Of a stretch of DNA of 64,000 nt, positions 1-9,692 are shown one piece after another. The DNA is taken from the NCBI RefSeq assembly GCF_016863495.1, contig NZ_BOOZ01000006.1:62001-126000 (forward strand), in the 5' to 3' direction. The stretch's first letter is position 1. Each line of letters starts with the position of its first letter. The notes below the pieces were generated by a model. It was not told the DNA's origin. It searched no databases and worked only from the letters and a program-made list of their open reading frames with translations. This DNA comes from Micromonospora andamanensis. GTDB taxonomy: Bacteria; Actinomycetota; Actinomycetes; Mycobacteriales; Micromonosporaceae. Both the position numbers and the translations under genes were made by a program.

Positions 1-16
1 AACCACTCCGTCTTCC

Positions 17-439
17 TCAGCCGGTCCGGTCGGCCAGCCAACGCACGCCGGGGAACCAGACAATCGCGTACACCAGTGTGAACGTGGTCGCGGCGAGCAC
101 ACCGGACAGCAGCGGCGGCAGCGCCGTGGCCACGCCGGCCACCAGCAGCCCGGAGACCACCGCCAGCGCGACGGCCATCAGCCCGGCCACCACCCGGGGC
201 GCACCGAAGCCCCAGGCCCGGAAGTCCTCCCAGAACAACCAGGCGGGCAGGATCACGGCGAGCCACCCGTTGGCCTGACCGAACTCACCGGCACCGAACC
301 ACGCGAAGGCCACGTCGAAGAGCACGAGCACCAGCAGCCCGATGACCACCCCTGCCAGGCCGACCCCGATCAGGTCGCCCAGGGTACGGATCCGCCCGTC
401 GGCGTCCCGGCGGGGAAACGCGCTCTGCTGCTCGGTCAT
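17..439 (-). CDS. small multi-pass membrane protein, unknown function
   Basis: This encodes 140 residues. After a short polar N-terminus (about residues 1-18) there are about four hydrophobic stretches, near 20-46, 57-70, 82-108 and 110-130, so it is very likely an integral membrane protein. I recognise no catalytic motif and cannot name a family. It lies 24 nt downstream of mqnE on the same strand and may be co-transcribed with it. No clear Shine-Dalgarno sequence precedes the ATG. Function is unknown; a link to the menaquinone gene is only suggested by position. Confidence 0.7.
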   Translation of the reverse strand: MTEQQSAFPRRDADGRIRTLGDLIGVGLAGVVIGLLVLVLFDVAFAWFGAGEFGQANGWLAVILPAWLFWEDFRAWGFGAPRVVAGLMAVALAVVSGLLVAGVATALPPLLSGVLAATTFTLVYAIVWFPGVRWLADRTG

Positions 440-463
440 CGTCGTGCCAGGGTACGCGTCGGG

Positions 464-1633
464 TCAGGCCCAGACCTGCTGCGGCTCGGACCGGCGCTCA
501 GCCAGCGTGGGTGCGGCGTCGTACTCGCGGACCACCTCGTAGCGGGTGTTGCGCTCGACCGGGCGGAACCCGGCGTCCCAGATGAGGTGCAGCAGGTCGT
601 CGCGGTGCATGGTGTTCGGCGTCCCGTACGAGTCGGCATCGTGGGTGATCTTGTATTCCACGACCGAGCCGTCCAGGTCGTCGACGCCGAAGTTGAGCGA
701 GAGCTGGGCCACCGACAGGCCGTGCATCACCCAGAAGCACTTGACGTGCGGGACGTTGTCGAACAGCAGGCGGGAGACGGCGAAGGTCTTCAGCGACTCG
801 GCCGGTGAGGCCATCGTGGTGCGGGCCTGGATCCGGTTACGGATCTTGCCGTCCGCCGAGTCGACGAAGTCGTGCTGGTAGCGCAGCGGAATGAAGACCA
901 GGAAGCCACCTGTCTCGTCCTGCAACTCGCGCAGCCGCAGTACGTGGTCGACCCGGTGCCGGGGCTCCTCGATGTGGCCGTAGAGCATCGTCGACGGGGT
1001 CTTCATGCCCTTGCTGTGCGCCAGCCGGTGGATCCGCGACCAGTCCTCCCAGTGGCAGGCGTGGTCGACGATGTGCTTGCGGACCTCCCAGTCGAAGATC
1101 TCCGCACCGCCACCGGTGAGCGACTCCAGGCCGGCGTCCATCAGCTCGTCGAGGATCTCGTCGGCGCCGAGGCCGCTGATCTTCTCGAACCACTGGACCT
1201 CGGTCGCGGTGAACGCCTTGAGCTTGACCTTCGGCAGCGCGGCCTTCAGCTCGCGCAGCACCTTGGGGTAGTAGCGCCAGGGCAGCGTCGGGTGCAGGCC
1301 GTTGACGATGTGCAGTTCGGTGAGCTGCTCGTCCTCCATCTCCTTGGCCTTGCGGACCGCCTCGTCGATGCGCATCGTGTACGCGTCCTTCTCACCCGGC
1401 TTGCGCTGGAAGGAGCAGTACGCGCAGCTCGCGCTGCAGACGTTTGTCAGGTTCAGGTGCCGGTTGACGTTGAACATCACCCGGTCACCGTTCATCTCGG
1501 TGCGCTTGTGGTGGGCCAGCCGTCCCAACCAGGTGAGGTCGTCGCTGGAGTAGAGGGCGATCCCGTCCTCACGAGTCAGCCGCTCCCCCGCGTACACCTT
1601 CGCTTCGAGCTCGCGCTTGAGTCCGGCGTCCAT
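464..1633 (-). CDS. mqnE: aminofutalosine synthase MqnE (radical SAM)
   Basis: The 389-residue product is a radical SAM enzyme that joins the enolpyruvyl compound made by MqnA to S-adenosylmethionine to give aminofutalosine, an early step of the futalosine menaquinone route in the cytoplasm. The 4Fe-4S motif CSASCAYC places cysteines at residues 66, 70 and 73. The glycine-rich stretch GLESLTGGGAEIFDWEVR and the overall length fit MqnE rather than the related MqnC. The start ATG at 1633 is chosen because a purine-rich GGAAGGGGA precedes it; an upstream extension to 1717 is arginine-rich and not protein-like. Other genes of the route (mqnM, mqnP, mqnL) lie at 10-14 kb, matching the clustering I recall from Streptomyces. 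mqnE is divergent from the NlpC/P60 gene. Confidence 0.95.
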   Translation of the reverse strand: MDAGLKRELEAKVYAGERLTREDGIALYSSDDLTWLGRLAHHKRTEMNGDRVMFNVNRHLNLTNVCSASCAYCSFQRKPGEKDAYTMRIDEAVRKAKEMEDEQLTELHIVNGLHPTLPWRYYPKVLRELKAALPKVKLKAFTATEVQWFEKISGLGADEILDELMDAGLESLTGGGAEIFDWEVRKHIVDHACHWEDWSRIHRLAHSKGMKTPSTMLYGHIEEPRHRVDHVLRLRELQDETGGFLVFIPLRYQHDFVDSADGKIRNRIQARTTMASPAESLKTFAVSRLLFDNVPHVKCFWVMHGLSVAQLSLNFGVDDLDGSVVEYKITHDADSYGTPNTMHRDDLLHLIWDAGFRPVERNTRYEVVREYDAAPTLAERRSEPQQVWA

Positions 1634-1881
1634 CGAAAGCCCCGTCCCCTTCCACCTGCGGTCGCGACCGGAGCACGGCCGCCACCCGAGCCTACGTCGG
1701 CCGCGCTGGCAACTCACACAGTGGTCGTCGGCAGCAGACTCTCAGCCTCCCGTTATGCGGCCAGACATCGACATCAGTGCACCGCGTGAGGTAAGACAGG
1801 GTGGGGCACGACACACACTGGTAGCGTCCCGAACCGCCGCGCCGACCGGGTGTGGCAGAGCAACGCCGGACGGGGAGCGGA

Positions 1882-3462
1882 ATGATCGACAGCGCGGACG
1901 GACGGCAGCGACGACGAGGTCCGGTGGTCTCACCGGTGCTACGGCCGGCGCTCTGGTCCGCTCTGCTCGCCGCGGTCGCCAGCACGGTCCTCGCCGCACC
2001 GGCCTACGCCGAGCCGGGCATCCCCGTCACGGTGCCCGACACCGGATCCCGTCCGGTCGTCACCGGCCCGATTCAGCTGCCCGGCGCGCCCGCCGGCACC
2101 AACCCCGGCCTGGTGCCGCCGACGCTCGGCACCCCGGGCGCCAGCGCGCTGGAAACCCAGATCAACGCCGCCGAGGCCCGCGTCGCCGAGCTGGGCACCC
2201 GACTGCTCGAACTCGAACAGCAGCGCAACGAGGTGCAGACCCAGTTCGTCACCGCCGAGCGCGATCTGGAGTTCGCCCGGGGGGCGGTCCAGCAGGCGCA
2301 GCAGCGCGCCGACCAGGCCGCCGCCGAGGCGATCAAGGCCGCCGCCGCGCTGCCACCCGGCGGCTTCGCCACCGACCTCCGTGACCTGGATCTGCTCAGC
2401 CGGGCGAACCGGGGAGAGAAGGTCGAGCACGCCACCGCTCCGGCCACCGGTGAGCTGACCCGCGCCCGGGCCGACGAGCAGGCGGCGACGCAGGCCCACA
2501 CCGCCGCCCAGTCCCGCCTTCAGGGCGTCGAGCAGCAGTACACCGCCACCCGGCAGGCGCTGCGCGACGCCGAGGCCAAACTGATCAAGCTGCGCGACGA
2601 GAACTCCGCGCAACTTGTCGAGTTGGCCCGCCAGCAGGAGGCCGCCGAACAGCAGCTCGGCGCCGACTACGTGGACCAGTCGGCCGGTGGGCTGGTCGCC
2701 CACCCCACGGCCCTGGCCGCCGTCGCGTACGCCCGCAAGCAGCTCGGCGACCCGTACGTCTGGGCGGCCGAGGGGCCGAACTCGTTCGACTGCTCTGGCC
2801 TGATGTGGGCGGCGTACCGGTCGGCGGGTTACCGGCAGCTGCCCCGGGTCTCCCGGGACCAGTACCGCGCGACCAGCTCGCGGACGGTGCCCCGCACCGC
2901 GCTTCTCCCCGGCGACCTGGTCTTCTTCGCCTCCGGCAGCAGCTGGCAGAGCATCCACCACGTGGGGATGTACATCGGCGGCGGCAAGATGATCCACGCG
3001 CCGACCACAGGCGACGTGGTGAAGATTTCCACGGTCCGCTGGTCCCGGCTCTACGCGGCGACCCGGGTGGTGGGCGCGGTTCCGGCACCGACGACCTCGC
3101 CCACCCCGACGCAGCCGCCCACCCCCAAGCCGACGCCGAAGCCGACCCCGAAGCCGACGCCCACCAAGACGCCGAAGCCGACCCCGACCACGACCACGAC
3201 GCCGAAGCCGACCCCCACGCCGTCGGGCAGTACGACACCGACTCCCACACCCACCACGTCGGGCAGCACGTCGCCGTCGGCGACCCCGCCGGGCACCACC
3301 ACTCCGCCGGCGACCCCCTCGTCAACCACCCCGCCGACACTCGGGGCCAGCAGCTTCACTCCGACGACTGCCGCCGGCACCCCCGAGCCGACCTCGTCGG
3401 CCAGCAGCGCGGCAACAGAGGACGACGCCTCAGCCACCCCGTCCGCCCCGAGCGGACGCTGA
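1882..3462 (+). CDS. secreted NlpC/P60 family peptidoglycan endopeptidase
   Basis: The product has 526 residues. A signal peptide ends near residue 44 (APAYA). A long coiled coil follows (about 90-275, heptads rich in Glu, Gln, Ala and Arg), then a C-terminal NlpC/P60 cysteine peptidase domain (about 275-400). The catalytic Cys304 sits in [11 protein letters not shown], His360 in [10 protein letters not shown], and His372 in MIHAP is the third polar residue. Enzymes of this RipA/CwlO-like build cleave stem peptides of peptidoglycan at the cell surface. A tail of about 120 residues is almost only Pro, Thr, Lys and Ser, with PTPKPTPK repeats, and may thread through or bind the wall. The start ATG at 1882 has GGGGAGCGGA just upstream; a GTG at 1852 lacks one. 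The basic N-terminus suits a secretion signal. Confidence 0.92.
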   Translation: MIDSADGRQRRRGPVVSPVLRPALWSALLAAVASTVLAAPAYAEPGIPVTVPDTGSRPVVTGPIQLPGAPAGTNPGLVPPTLGTPGASALETQINAAEARVAELGTRLLELEQQRNEVQTQFVTAERDLEFARGAVQQAQQRADQAAAEAIKAAAALPPGGFATDLRDLDLLSRANRGEKVEHATAPATGELTRARADEQAATQAHTAAQSRLQGVEQQYTATRQALRDAEAKLIKLRDENSAQLVELARQQEAAEQQLGADYVDQSAGGLVAHPTALAAVAYARKQLGDPYVWAAEGPNSFDCSGLMWAAYRSAGYRQLPRVSRDQYRATSSRTVPRTALLPGDLVFFASGSSWQSIHHVGMYIGGGKMIHAPTTGDVVKISTVRWSRLYAATRVVGAVPAPTTSPTPTQPPTPKPTPKPTPKPTPTKTPKPTPTTTTTPKPTPTPSGSTTPTPTPTTSGSTSPSATPPGTTTPPATPSSTTPPTLGASSFTPTTAAGTPEPTSSASSAATEDDASATPSAPSGR

Positions 3463-3649
3463 CGACCACGGCGTCACGACCACACCGGGCATCAGCGTAA
3501 GTCGATCTTCGGCCTGCCGGGGGTCGGTGACACCTGGGACGCTGTGGGCGCTCCAGGTGTGCCGCGCGGGTGGAATGTGGCACGGTGTCTCTCAGGCACT
3601 CCCGGTCCGGCGGTACGGGTCCGGTTGCGAGCGTGGCGCGGAGGCGACG

Positions 3650-5371
3650 ATGACGGAGCACGACGTTCCGGCGGGGCCGGTGGGCCCGGCCCCTGCACCC
3701 ACCGCCACCGCCGAGCCGGAACCCCCCACCGGCAACGCCTCAGCCCCGGCAGCCGGTGAGGCAGCCCCCGGATCTGCCGATACCTCGTCGCTCTCCGCCT
3801 CGTCGTCACCCGCGCCGCCCTCGTCGCCCGCGCCGGCGTCCGCCACCGCCCCGTCGTCGCAGGCCGACGCTCCGGCGGCCGACGCCGACCGGTCAGCGGC
3901 GGTACCGGCCCGAGGGCGGGCAGGTGTCGCCCGAGTGACGACACCCGGTGGTGTCGCTTCCGGCCAGCCGCCGGCCGGCGCCGGACTACCCAGTTCCGCA
4001 GGGGGCACCACGTACCGCACCACGGCCACCACCGGGGCGGAGCCCGACTCGCCGCCGACGGCGGGCGCGAGCGAAGGTGTCGCGTCCACCGGAGCCGCCG
4101 TGGTGACCGGTACGGCCGGTGTGCCCGGTCAGCGGGAACCGGCGCAGCCGAGCCGGGAGCCGGGAACGCCGAAACCGGTACGGGCCAGCGTCCGGGTACC
4201 CGGACTCAGCCGGGTGAGCGTGGACGAGGCGCAGTCCGCCGGCAGCGGCGGAAAGCCGGCAGGTGTCTACCGGTCCGCGCCGGTGGAGCCGGAGCCGGTC
4301 AAGCCACCGGAGCCCGCGCGTCCACCCGAGCCGGCCGAACCCCCGACACCACCCGCCCCGGAGCCCTCGCCGGCACCGGTGCCCGTACCACCGTCGCCCG
4401 CACCTCCCGCACCGAGCCCGCCCGCGCCGAGCCCGCCCGGGCCGTACCCGCCGGGACCGGCTCCGGCTCCGCCACCCGGCCCCCGGCCCGTGCCGCCTGG
4501 CCCACCGACGCCGCCTCCCGGACCCCCCGTGCCGGCACCACCGCCGCCACCAGGTCCGATGCCGGCACCGCCGTTTCCGCCGCCACCGGCGACCACCGGC
4601 ACCACCCACGCCGCGCCGTCCGCCGCCACTACCTCCCGGACCGTCCCGCCCGACCTTCCCGGCGGCGTCGGCACCATCCACGCCGCGTTGTCCGACGCCG
4701 CTGACGCCCGGGTCGTACCCGCCGGGGCCGGCTCCGGCGGCCAGCCCCCGACCCACGCCGCCGGGAGCACCGAAGCCGCTCCGGTCGTGCCGGCACCGGC
4801 GCTGCCGGTCTGGCCACCGCCGACAAACCCCGCAGGCCGCCGGGACGAGCCGGTTGTCAGCTCACCGGGGGCGGTACCCCGGCCCTCGTCCCGGCCGGGA
4901 CTGCGTCCGGGCTCAGCCGGGTCGTTCGCGGCGGTCAGCACGTCGGGCGGTGGGCCGGCCACCACCCGTACCTCGAGCAACACGCCCGACGCCGATACGC
5001 GGGTCGGGACGGCCACACCCGATCCGGTACCGGGTGCCCGGGTACCCGGCCCGGCGGAACGGGCACAGCGTCCGGCCGAGGCGTCGCCGGGGCACCGTCC
5101 GGGAGGTTCCGACCTGAGTGCGTACTACGCCGGGGTGGAGAGTTCGGCGACTGTGGCCTTCCCTACCGGGGAACAGGAGACCTCAGGCTCGTTGACCGGG
5201 CACATCCTGGCCCAGGGCTGGGCGGACACGGCTGCCGAACGGTCCAGCAGCACGCTCCGCGTGGTGATCCTGATGGCGGTCGCGCTGGGCGTGCTTGTGG
5301 GGATCAGCGTCCTGGTGGTGCTCTTCGCGAACAATGCGTTGGCGGGCGTGGGCGGTGGCCTGTCCGGGTGA
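3650..5371 (+). CDS. Pro/Ala/Ser-rich protein with one C-terminal transmembrane helix
   Basis: This encodes 573 residues. The first 500 or so are low-complexity and predicted disordered, very rich in Pro, Ala, Gly, Thr and Ser, with long proline runs such as PAPPPGPRPVPPGPP in the middle. Only near the C-terminus is there ordinary sequence: a short polar segment (SAYYAGVESSATVAF...), one hydrophobic helix (about residues 538-562, VVILMAVALGVLVGISVLVV) and a short tail. This is tail-anchor-like topology with the large region probably cytoplasmic. GGAGG lies 5 nt before the ATG. The reading frame is open throughout and has the third-position GC bias of its neighbours, so I regard it as real despite the odd composition. 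No family is recognised. It is monocistronic between the wall hydrolase and the helicase. Confidence 0.75.
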   Translation: MTEHDVPAGPVGPAPAPTATAEPEPPTGNASAPAAGEAAPGSADTSSLSASSSPAPPSSPAPASATAPSSQADAPAADADRSAAVPARGRAGVARVTTPGGVASGQPPAGAGLPSSAGGTTYRTTATTGAEPDSPPTAGASEGVASTGAAVVTGTAGVPGQREPAQPSREPGTPKPVRASVRVPGLSRVSVDEAQSAGSGGKPAGVYRSAPVEPEPVKPPEPARPPEPAEPPTPPAPEPSPAPVPVPPSPAPPAPSPPAPSPPGPYPPGPAPAPPPGPRPVPPGPPTPPPGPPVPAPPPPPGPMPAPPFPPPPATTGTTHAAPSAATTSRTVPPDLPGGVGTIHAALSDAADARVVPAGAGSGGQPPTHAAGSTEAAPVVPAPALPVWPPPTNPAGRRDEPVVSSPGAVPRPSSRPGLRPGSAGSFAAVSTSGGGPATTRTSSNTPDADTRVGTATPDPVPGARVPGPAERAQRPAEASPGHRPGGSDLSAYYAGVESSATVAFPTGEQETSGSLTGHILAQGWADTAAERSSSTLRVVILMAVALGVLVGISVLVVLFANNALAGVGGGLSG

Positions 5372-5444
5372 CCGAGGGTGACGGATCGTTGGTGAGTCCG
5401 CCCACTACCCGACTCCGGCGCGGGTGGGCACGCCGCGTTCGCCG

Positions 5445-5565
5445 TACACTGGTCGGTGATCACTGACCTGGCGCGTGACCACGCGCCCATGGGCGTTCTT
5501 GCGGAAGATCCGGCGGCCACGGCCGCAGCGGGACATCGCGAAGATGCGCCCCGCTCGAAAGGCAT
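5445..5565 (+). promoter_or_regulatory. structured 5' leader of the DEAD-box helicase gene
   Basis: A possible -10 (TACACT) lies at 5445-5450. Downstream of it are two perfect hairpins: GGCGCGT/ACGCGCC with a GACC loop (5470-5476 and 5481-5487), and GCGGCC/GGCCGC with an AC loop (5513-5518 and 5521-5526). The leader would be about 110 nt long and ends at a TTG start behind GAAAGG. Long structured leaders that autoregulate RNA helicase genes are known from cold-shock helicases; that role here is inference. Confidence 0.45.
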
Positions 5566-7113
5566 TTGTTGACCACCTCCGCTGACCTCGGCATGCCCCC
5601 GTTCTCCGCCGACCTCTCCGCCGCGCCGCAGCCGGCCGGCACGACCACCCCCGACGCCCCTGTCACCTTCGACTCGCTCGGGCTTCCCCGGCCACTTGTC
5701 CGGGCGCTCGACCGGCAGGGCATCACCACCCCGTTCGAGATCCAACAGGCCACCGTGCCGGACGCGCTCGCCGGGCGCGACGTGCTCGGCCGTGGGCAGA
5801 CCGGCTCCGGTAAGACCCTCGCGTTCGGGTTGCCGCTGCTGACCCGGGTCGCCGCCGCCGGCCGGGCCCGGCCCCGGCACCCACGGGCGCTGGTCCTGGT
5901 GCCCACCCGGGAACTGGCCATGCAGGTCAACGACGCGCTCCTGCCGCTGGGCAAGGCCGTCGGCGTGTTCCTCAAGACCGCTGTCGGCGGCGTTCCGTAC
6001 GACAGGCAGATCGATGCCCTGCGGCGCGGTGTCGAGGTGGTGGTGGCCACCCCGGGCCGGCTCGCCGACCTGATCGACAGGGGTGTCTGCCAGCTCGACG
6101 ACGTCGAGATCACAGTCCTCGACGAGGCCGACCAGATGGCCGACATGGGCTTCCTGCCCGAGGTCACCGAGCTGCTGGCGAAGACGCCCGCGAACGCGCA
6201 GCGACTGCTCTTCTCGGCCACTCTGGACGGCGACGTCGACGCGCTGGTGCGGCGCTTCATGACCGACCCGGTCACCCACTCGACCGCGCCGGCGACAGCC
6301 GCCGTGTCCACGATGGATCACCACCTGCTCCTCATCCCGCCGCAGGAGAAGTTCCCGGTGACCGCGTCGATCGCCGCCCGGGCGGGCCGGACCATCGTGT
6401 TCGCCCGTACCCAGTTGGGTGTGGACCGGCTGGTCACGCAGCTCGCCGCCGTCGGCGTACGGGCCGGAGGGCTGCACGGGGGCAAGACCCAGCGGATGCG
6501 TACCCGCACGCTCGCGGAGTTCAAGGAGGGACGGACGAACGTCCTGGTCGCCACGGACGTCGCGGCGCGGGGCATCCACGTCGACGGGGTCTCGCTGGTG
6601 CTGCACGTCGACCCGCCGAAGGACCCGAAGGACTACCTGCACCGCGCAGGTCGTACCGCCCGGGCCGGTGAGGCGGGCGCGGTGGCCACTCTGGTGCTGC
6701 CGAAGCAGCGCCGCACCACCCTGGCGATGCTGGAGAAGGCCGGCGTGGAGCCGGCCCAGTCCCGGGTGCGTGTCGGTGATCCGGTGCTGGCTGAGCTGAC
6801 CGGCGCGCGGGAGCCGAGCGGCGTACCGGTGCGTGAAGAGCCGGAGGAGCCCCGCCGCAGCAGCCGGCCGGGCGGCCCGCGCCGCTTCGGTGACCGGCCC
6901 ACCGGCGAACGTCGCTACGCCGACCACGGTCAGCGGGGCGAACGCCGCTTCACGGAGCAGGCACCGGGCGACCGCCGTTACCACGAGCACCCGCGCGGCG
7001 AGCGCCGCTTCGGCGGCGAGCGGGGCGGCCGGTCGGAGGGTTGGGGCACCAACGACAGGCCACGCGACGACCGGCGTGGCACGGGCGGCCGTCCCCGGGC
7101 CCGCAGTTACTGA
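5566..7113 (+). CDS. DEAD-box ATP-dependent RNA helicase
   Basis: This 515-residue superfamily 2 RNA helicase unwinds short duplexes in ribosome assembly or mRNA turnover. Motifs are in order: Q motif (FDSLGLPRPLVRAL...PFEIQQ, about 35-61), Walker A GQTGSGKT (77-84), PTREL, TPGR, DEAD (186-189), SAT (217-219), ARGIHVDG, and HRAGRTARAG (from 359). The C-terminal 90 residues form a basic tail with repeated GERR(Y/F) units, a typical RNA-binding extension. Start choice: only TTG codons at 5566 and 5569 follow the GAAAGG at 5557-5562, and 5569 has the better spacing; ATG at 5593 is the alternative. The gene is single, with a structured leader, which suggests post-transcriptional control. It resembles the actinobacterial RhlE/DeaD-like group, but the exact subgroup is uncertain. 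Confidence 0.95.
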   Translation: MLTTSADLGMPPFSADLSAAPQPAGTTTPDAPVTFDSLGLPRPLVRALDRQGITTPFEIQQATVPDALAGRDVLGRGQTGSGKTLAFGLPLLTRVAAAGRARPRHPRALVLVPTRELAMQVNDALLPLGKAVGVFLKTAVGGVPYDRQIDALRRGVEVVVATPGRLADLIDRGVCQLDDVEITVLDEADQMADMGFLPEVTELLAKTPANAQRLLFSATLDGDVDALVRRFMTDPVTHSTAPATAAVSTMDHHLLLIPPQEKFPVTASIAARAGRTIVFARTQLGVDRLVTQLAAVGVRAGGLHGGKTQRMRTRTLAEFKEGRTNVLVATDVAARGIHVDGVSLVLHVDPPKDPKDYLHRAGRTARAGEAGAVATLVLPKQRRTTLAMLEKAGVEPAQSRVRVGDPVLAELTGAREPSGVPVREEPEEPRRSSRPGGPRRFGDRPTGERRYADHGQRGERRFTEQAPGDRRYHEHPRGERRFGGERGGRSEGWGTNDRPRDDRRGTGGRPRARSY

Positions 7114-7190
7114 CCGGCGCACGCCGCTCGCCCTGCTGGTCTTCGGCGCATACGCTGCCCGGCTCAGCCGGGTGGCGTAACGTCCGGCTC

Positions 7191-7820
7191 ATGCCGACCA
7201 CGCCGAAGTCGTTGCTGTGGACCCGTACGGACACCGCCGGTGCCGAGCACGCAGTGGTCGACGATGGCCACGGCCTGACCGCACAGGGCACGCAGTTGGC
7301 CGTCGACCCGGTTCCCTACACGTGTCGCTACCAGGTGACCACCGACACCGACTGGTCGAGTGTCCGCCTGGAGGTGGAGGTCGAGGGAGCCGGGTGGCGG
7401 CGCAGCGTACGACTCGAACGGGCGACGCAGCGGTGGCGGGTGACCGCCGCGGAGCAGGGTGACCTCGACGCGGTCCTGACCGCCGCCGGGCACGCCCCGG
7501 CCGGGCTGCCCGGGGTGGAGGACCAGGACCGGCTGGCCGACGCCCTGGACGTGGATCTGGGCGGCTCGCCGCTGTTCAACACCCTGCCGCTGCGCCGGCT
7601 CGGCCTGCGCACCGCACCGCCCGACACCGCGCACCGGATCAGCGTGGCCTGGGTGTTGCTGCCCAGCCTGACGGTGCTGCCCACCGAGCAGGTCTACACC
7701 GGGCTGGGTCCGAACCGGTTCCGGTACGCCAGCGGCGGGTTCAGCGCCGAGGTCGAGGTGGACGCCGACGGCTACGTCAGGCGCTACCCGGGGCTGGCCG
7801 AGCGCGCGGCCACCCGCTGA
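7191..7820 (+). CDS. putative glycolipid-binding family protein (DUF1089 type)
   Basis: The 209-residue product resembles the putative glycolipid-binding family (PF06475, formerly DUF1089). Recognisable features are an N-terminal beta-rich segment starting LLWTRTDTAGAEHAVV, the central LGGSPLFNTLPLRRLGL, and the late segment YTGLGPNRFRYASGGFSAE followed by a short acidic strand. It has no signal peptide or membrane segment and is probably cytoplasmic. Nothing is known to me of the molecular role beyond the family name. The ATG at 7191 is preferred over longer forms because upstream sequence encodes an Arg/Pro-rich shadow. It is convergent with the cysteine desulfhydrase gene, with a 16-nt gap. 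Confidence 0.85.
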   Translation: MPTTPKSLLWTRTDTAGAEHAVVDDGHGLTAQGTQLAVDPVPYTCRYQVTTDTDWSSVRLEVEVEGAGWRRSVRLERATQRWRVTAAEQGDLDAVLTAAGHAPAGLPGVEDQDRLADALDVDLGGSPLFNTLPLRRLGLRTAPPDTAHRISVAWVLLPSLTVLPTEQVYTGLGPNRFRYASGGFSAEVEVDADGYVRRYPGLAERAATR

Positions 7821-7836
7821 CCGTCCGTCCGGGCGC

Positions 7837-8928
7837 TCAGGTCGGCCAGGAGCCGTCGGTGAGGAAGCGTTCGATGGTGGCCAGGTGCGGCGCCAGGTCG
7901 AGGCCCTGCCCGGCCACCCACTCGTCGGCGTAGTAGGTGTCGGCGTACCTGTCGCCCGCGTCGCAGATCAGGGTGACCACCGAGCCGGTCCGGCCGGCGG
8001 CGAGCAGTTCGGCGATCAGCCCGAAGGCACCCCACAGGTTGGTGCCGGTCGAGCCGCCCACCCGCCGGCCCAGCACCGTCGAGGCGGCCCGCATGGCCGC
8101 CAGCGAGGCCGCGTCGGGCACCTGCACCATCCGGTCCACCACCGAGGGCAGGAACGACGCCTCGACGGTCGGGCGGCCGATTCCCTCGATCCGGGAGCCC
8201 CGGCCGGTCCGTACCGACCAGTCGGCCGCCTGCCAGGCGGGGTAGAACGCGGAGTTCTCCGGATCGACCACGCAGAGCTTCGTGGGCAGCCGCCGGTAGC
8301 GGGCGTACCTGCCGATGGTGGCGCTGGTGCCGCCGGTCCCCGCACCGACCACGACCCAGGCCGGTATCGGATGCCGTTCCAGGGCGAGCTGCGCGTAGAT
8401 CGACTCGGCGATGTTGTTGTTGCCGCGCCAGTCGGTGGCCCGCTCCGCGTAGGTGAACTGGTCCATGTAGTGCCCGCCGGAGTCCTCGGCGAGCCAGCGC
8501 GCCTCGATGACCACCTTCGCCGGGTCCTGCACGAGATGGCACCGGCCGCCCTGGAACTCGATTTGGGCGATCTTCTCTGGCGAGGTGGAGGCCGGCATCA
8601 CCGCGATGAAGGGCAACCCCAGCATCCGGGCGAAGTACGCCTCGGAGACAGCCGTGGAGCCCGACGACGCCTCGATGATCGTGGTACCCGGCCCGATCCA
8701 GCCGTTGCAGAGCCCGTACAGGAACAGCGAGCGGGCCAGCCGGTGCTTCAACGACCCGGTCGGGTGGACCGACTCGTCCTTGAGGTAGAGGTCGATCCCC
8801 CACTGCCGGGGCAGCGGGAAGGGCAGCAGGTGGGTGTCGGCGGACCGGTTCGCGTCCGCCTCGACAGCCGCGATCGCCTCGGTCACCCACCGCCGGCTGG
8901 CCTCGTCGCACCTGTCGAGATGAGTCAC
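7837..8928 (-). CDS. cds1: PLP-dependent L-cysteine desulfhydrase, Cds1-like
   Basis: This 363-residue fold-type II PLP enzyme of the cysteine synthase family has the PLP lysine at residue 61 in HPTGSLKHR, the substrate loop [11 protein letters not shown], and a phosphate-binding [12 protein letters not shown]. The opening segment, the insertions around [14 protein letters not shown] and the long C-terminus match the group containing Mycobacterium tuberculosis Cds1 (Rv3684), which degrades cysteine to H2S, pyruvate and ammonia. It lies 37 nt downstream of an Lrp/AsnC-type gene on the same strand, and that regulator probably senses an amino acid and controls it. A cysteine synthase role cannot be excluded from sequence alone. 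Confidence 0.85.
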   Translation of the reverse strand: MTHLDRCDEASRRWVTEAIAAVEADANRSADTHLLPFPLPRQWGIDLYLKDESVHPTGSLKHRLARSLFLYGLCNGWIGPGTTIIEASSGSTAVSEAYFARMLGLPFIAVMPASTSPEKIAQIEFQGGRCHLVQDPAKVVIEARWLAEDSGGHYMDQFTYAERATDWRGNNNIAESIYAQLALERHPIPAWVVVGAGTGGTSATIGRYARYRRLPTKLCVVDPENSAFYPAWQAADWSVRTGRGSRIEGIGRPTVEASFLPSVVDRMVQVPDAASLAAMRAASTVLGRRVGGSTGTNLWGAFGLIAELLAAGRTGSVVTLICDAGDRYADTYYADEWVAGQGLDLAPHLATIERFLTDGSWPT

Positions 8929-8965
8929 GCCGGCAACCTAGCAAGCCGACAGGCGACACTGCGGC

Positions 8966-9424
8966 TCAGGCCGTCGGCGGAGCTACCGACTGTGGGCGGT
9001 TCTCCCACTTGGTCGACAGGGCGATGCCGGTACGGGTGGAGGCGACCCCTGGTGTCCGGTTCAGCCGTACGATCAGCTGCTCCAGCTCGGCGATGGTGCC
9101 CACCCGGGCCTTGAGCAGGAAGGATTCGACGCCGGCCATGAAGTAGCAGGATTCGATCTCGGGCATGACCCGGAACGCCTCCAGCACGTCGTCGGTGTCC
9201 GCCCCGGAGTCCTCCACGATGCCGATCAGAGCTGTCACACCCAGTCCGATGGTCTCCGGCTCGACCTCGGCGCGGTACGCCCGGATGACGCCTCCGGACT
9301 CCAGCTTGCCGACCCTTTCGTGCACTGCCGGAGCGGAAAGGCCGACCTGCCGGGCCAGCTCGGCGTACGACAGGCGGGCGTTGCCGCGGAGCAGGTCCAC
9401 GAGGTTGAGGTCGATGGCGTCCAC
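8966..9424 (-). CDS. Lrp/AsnC family transcriptional regulator
   Basis: This encodes 152 residues. An N-terminal winged helix-turn-helix (about 1-60, MDAIDLNLVDLL...LSYAELARQVGLSAPAVHERV) is followed by an AsnC/RAM ligand-binding domain (about 65-145, ending TRTGIALSTKWENR). Family members form octamers and respond to amino acids. It is the promoter-proximal gene of a two-gene unit with cds1, so local control of cysteine breakdown is a fair inference. It diverges from bldC across a 268-nt, relatively A/T-rich intergenic region (9425-9692) that must carry both promoters; a TTGACC at 9475-9480 is a possible -35 toward bldC. Confidence 0.9.
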   Translation of the reverse strand: MDAIDLNLVDLLRGNARLSYAELARQVGLSAPAVHERVGKLESGGVIRAYRAEVEPETIGLGVTALIGIVEDSGADTDDVLEAFRVMPEIESCYFMAGVESFLLKARVGTIAELEQLIVRLNRTPGVASTRTGIALSTKWENRPQSVAPPTA

Positions 9425-9692
9425 GGACTGTGACAGTAGTCGGCAGGGCGTGACACCCGGACTCCGGTATCCGTTTGACCTGGCAGCGGGTGACAGTTCG
9501 CATACCCGGGGTTCGGAGGGCGCGACACCGGTACCATTTACTAACTTCCCACTCAGTGCGTTTTTCGCGTTTGGCGGACACGCCAGGTCGCTGGTGCTGT
9601 AATTGCCATACGTCCCTCATGACGGCTCTGGGCTCGCACCGGCCGGGGGCAGTGTGTTCAGCCGGGGGCTTCGTCGACGCGAGGAGGGGGCT

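Noticed and set aside
3121..3240. Short CCGACGCCGAAG-type repeats near the end of the NlpC/P60 gene
   Set aside because: They encode the PTPKPTPK tail in frame and are not a regulatory or mobile repeat.
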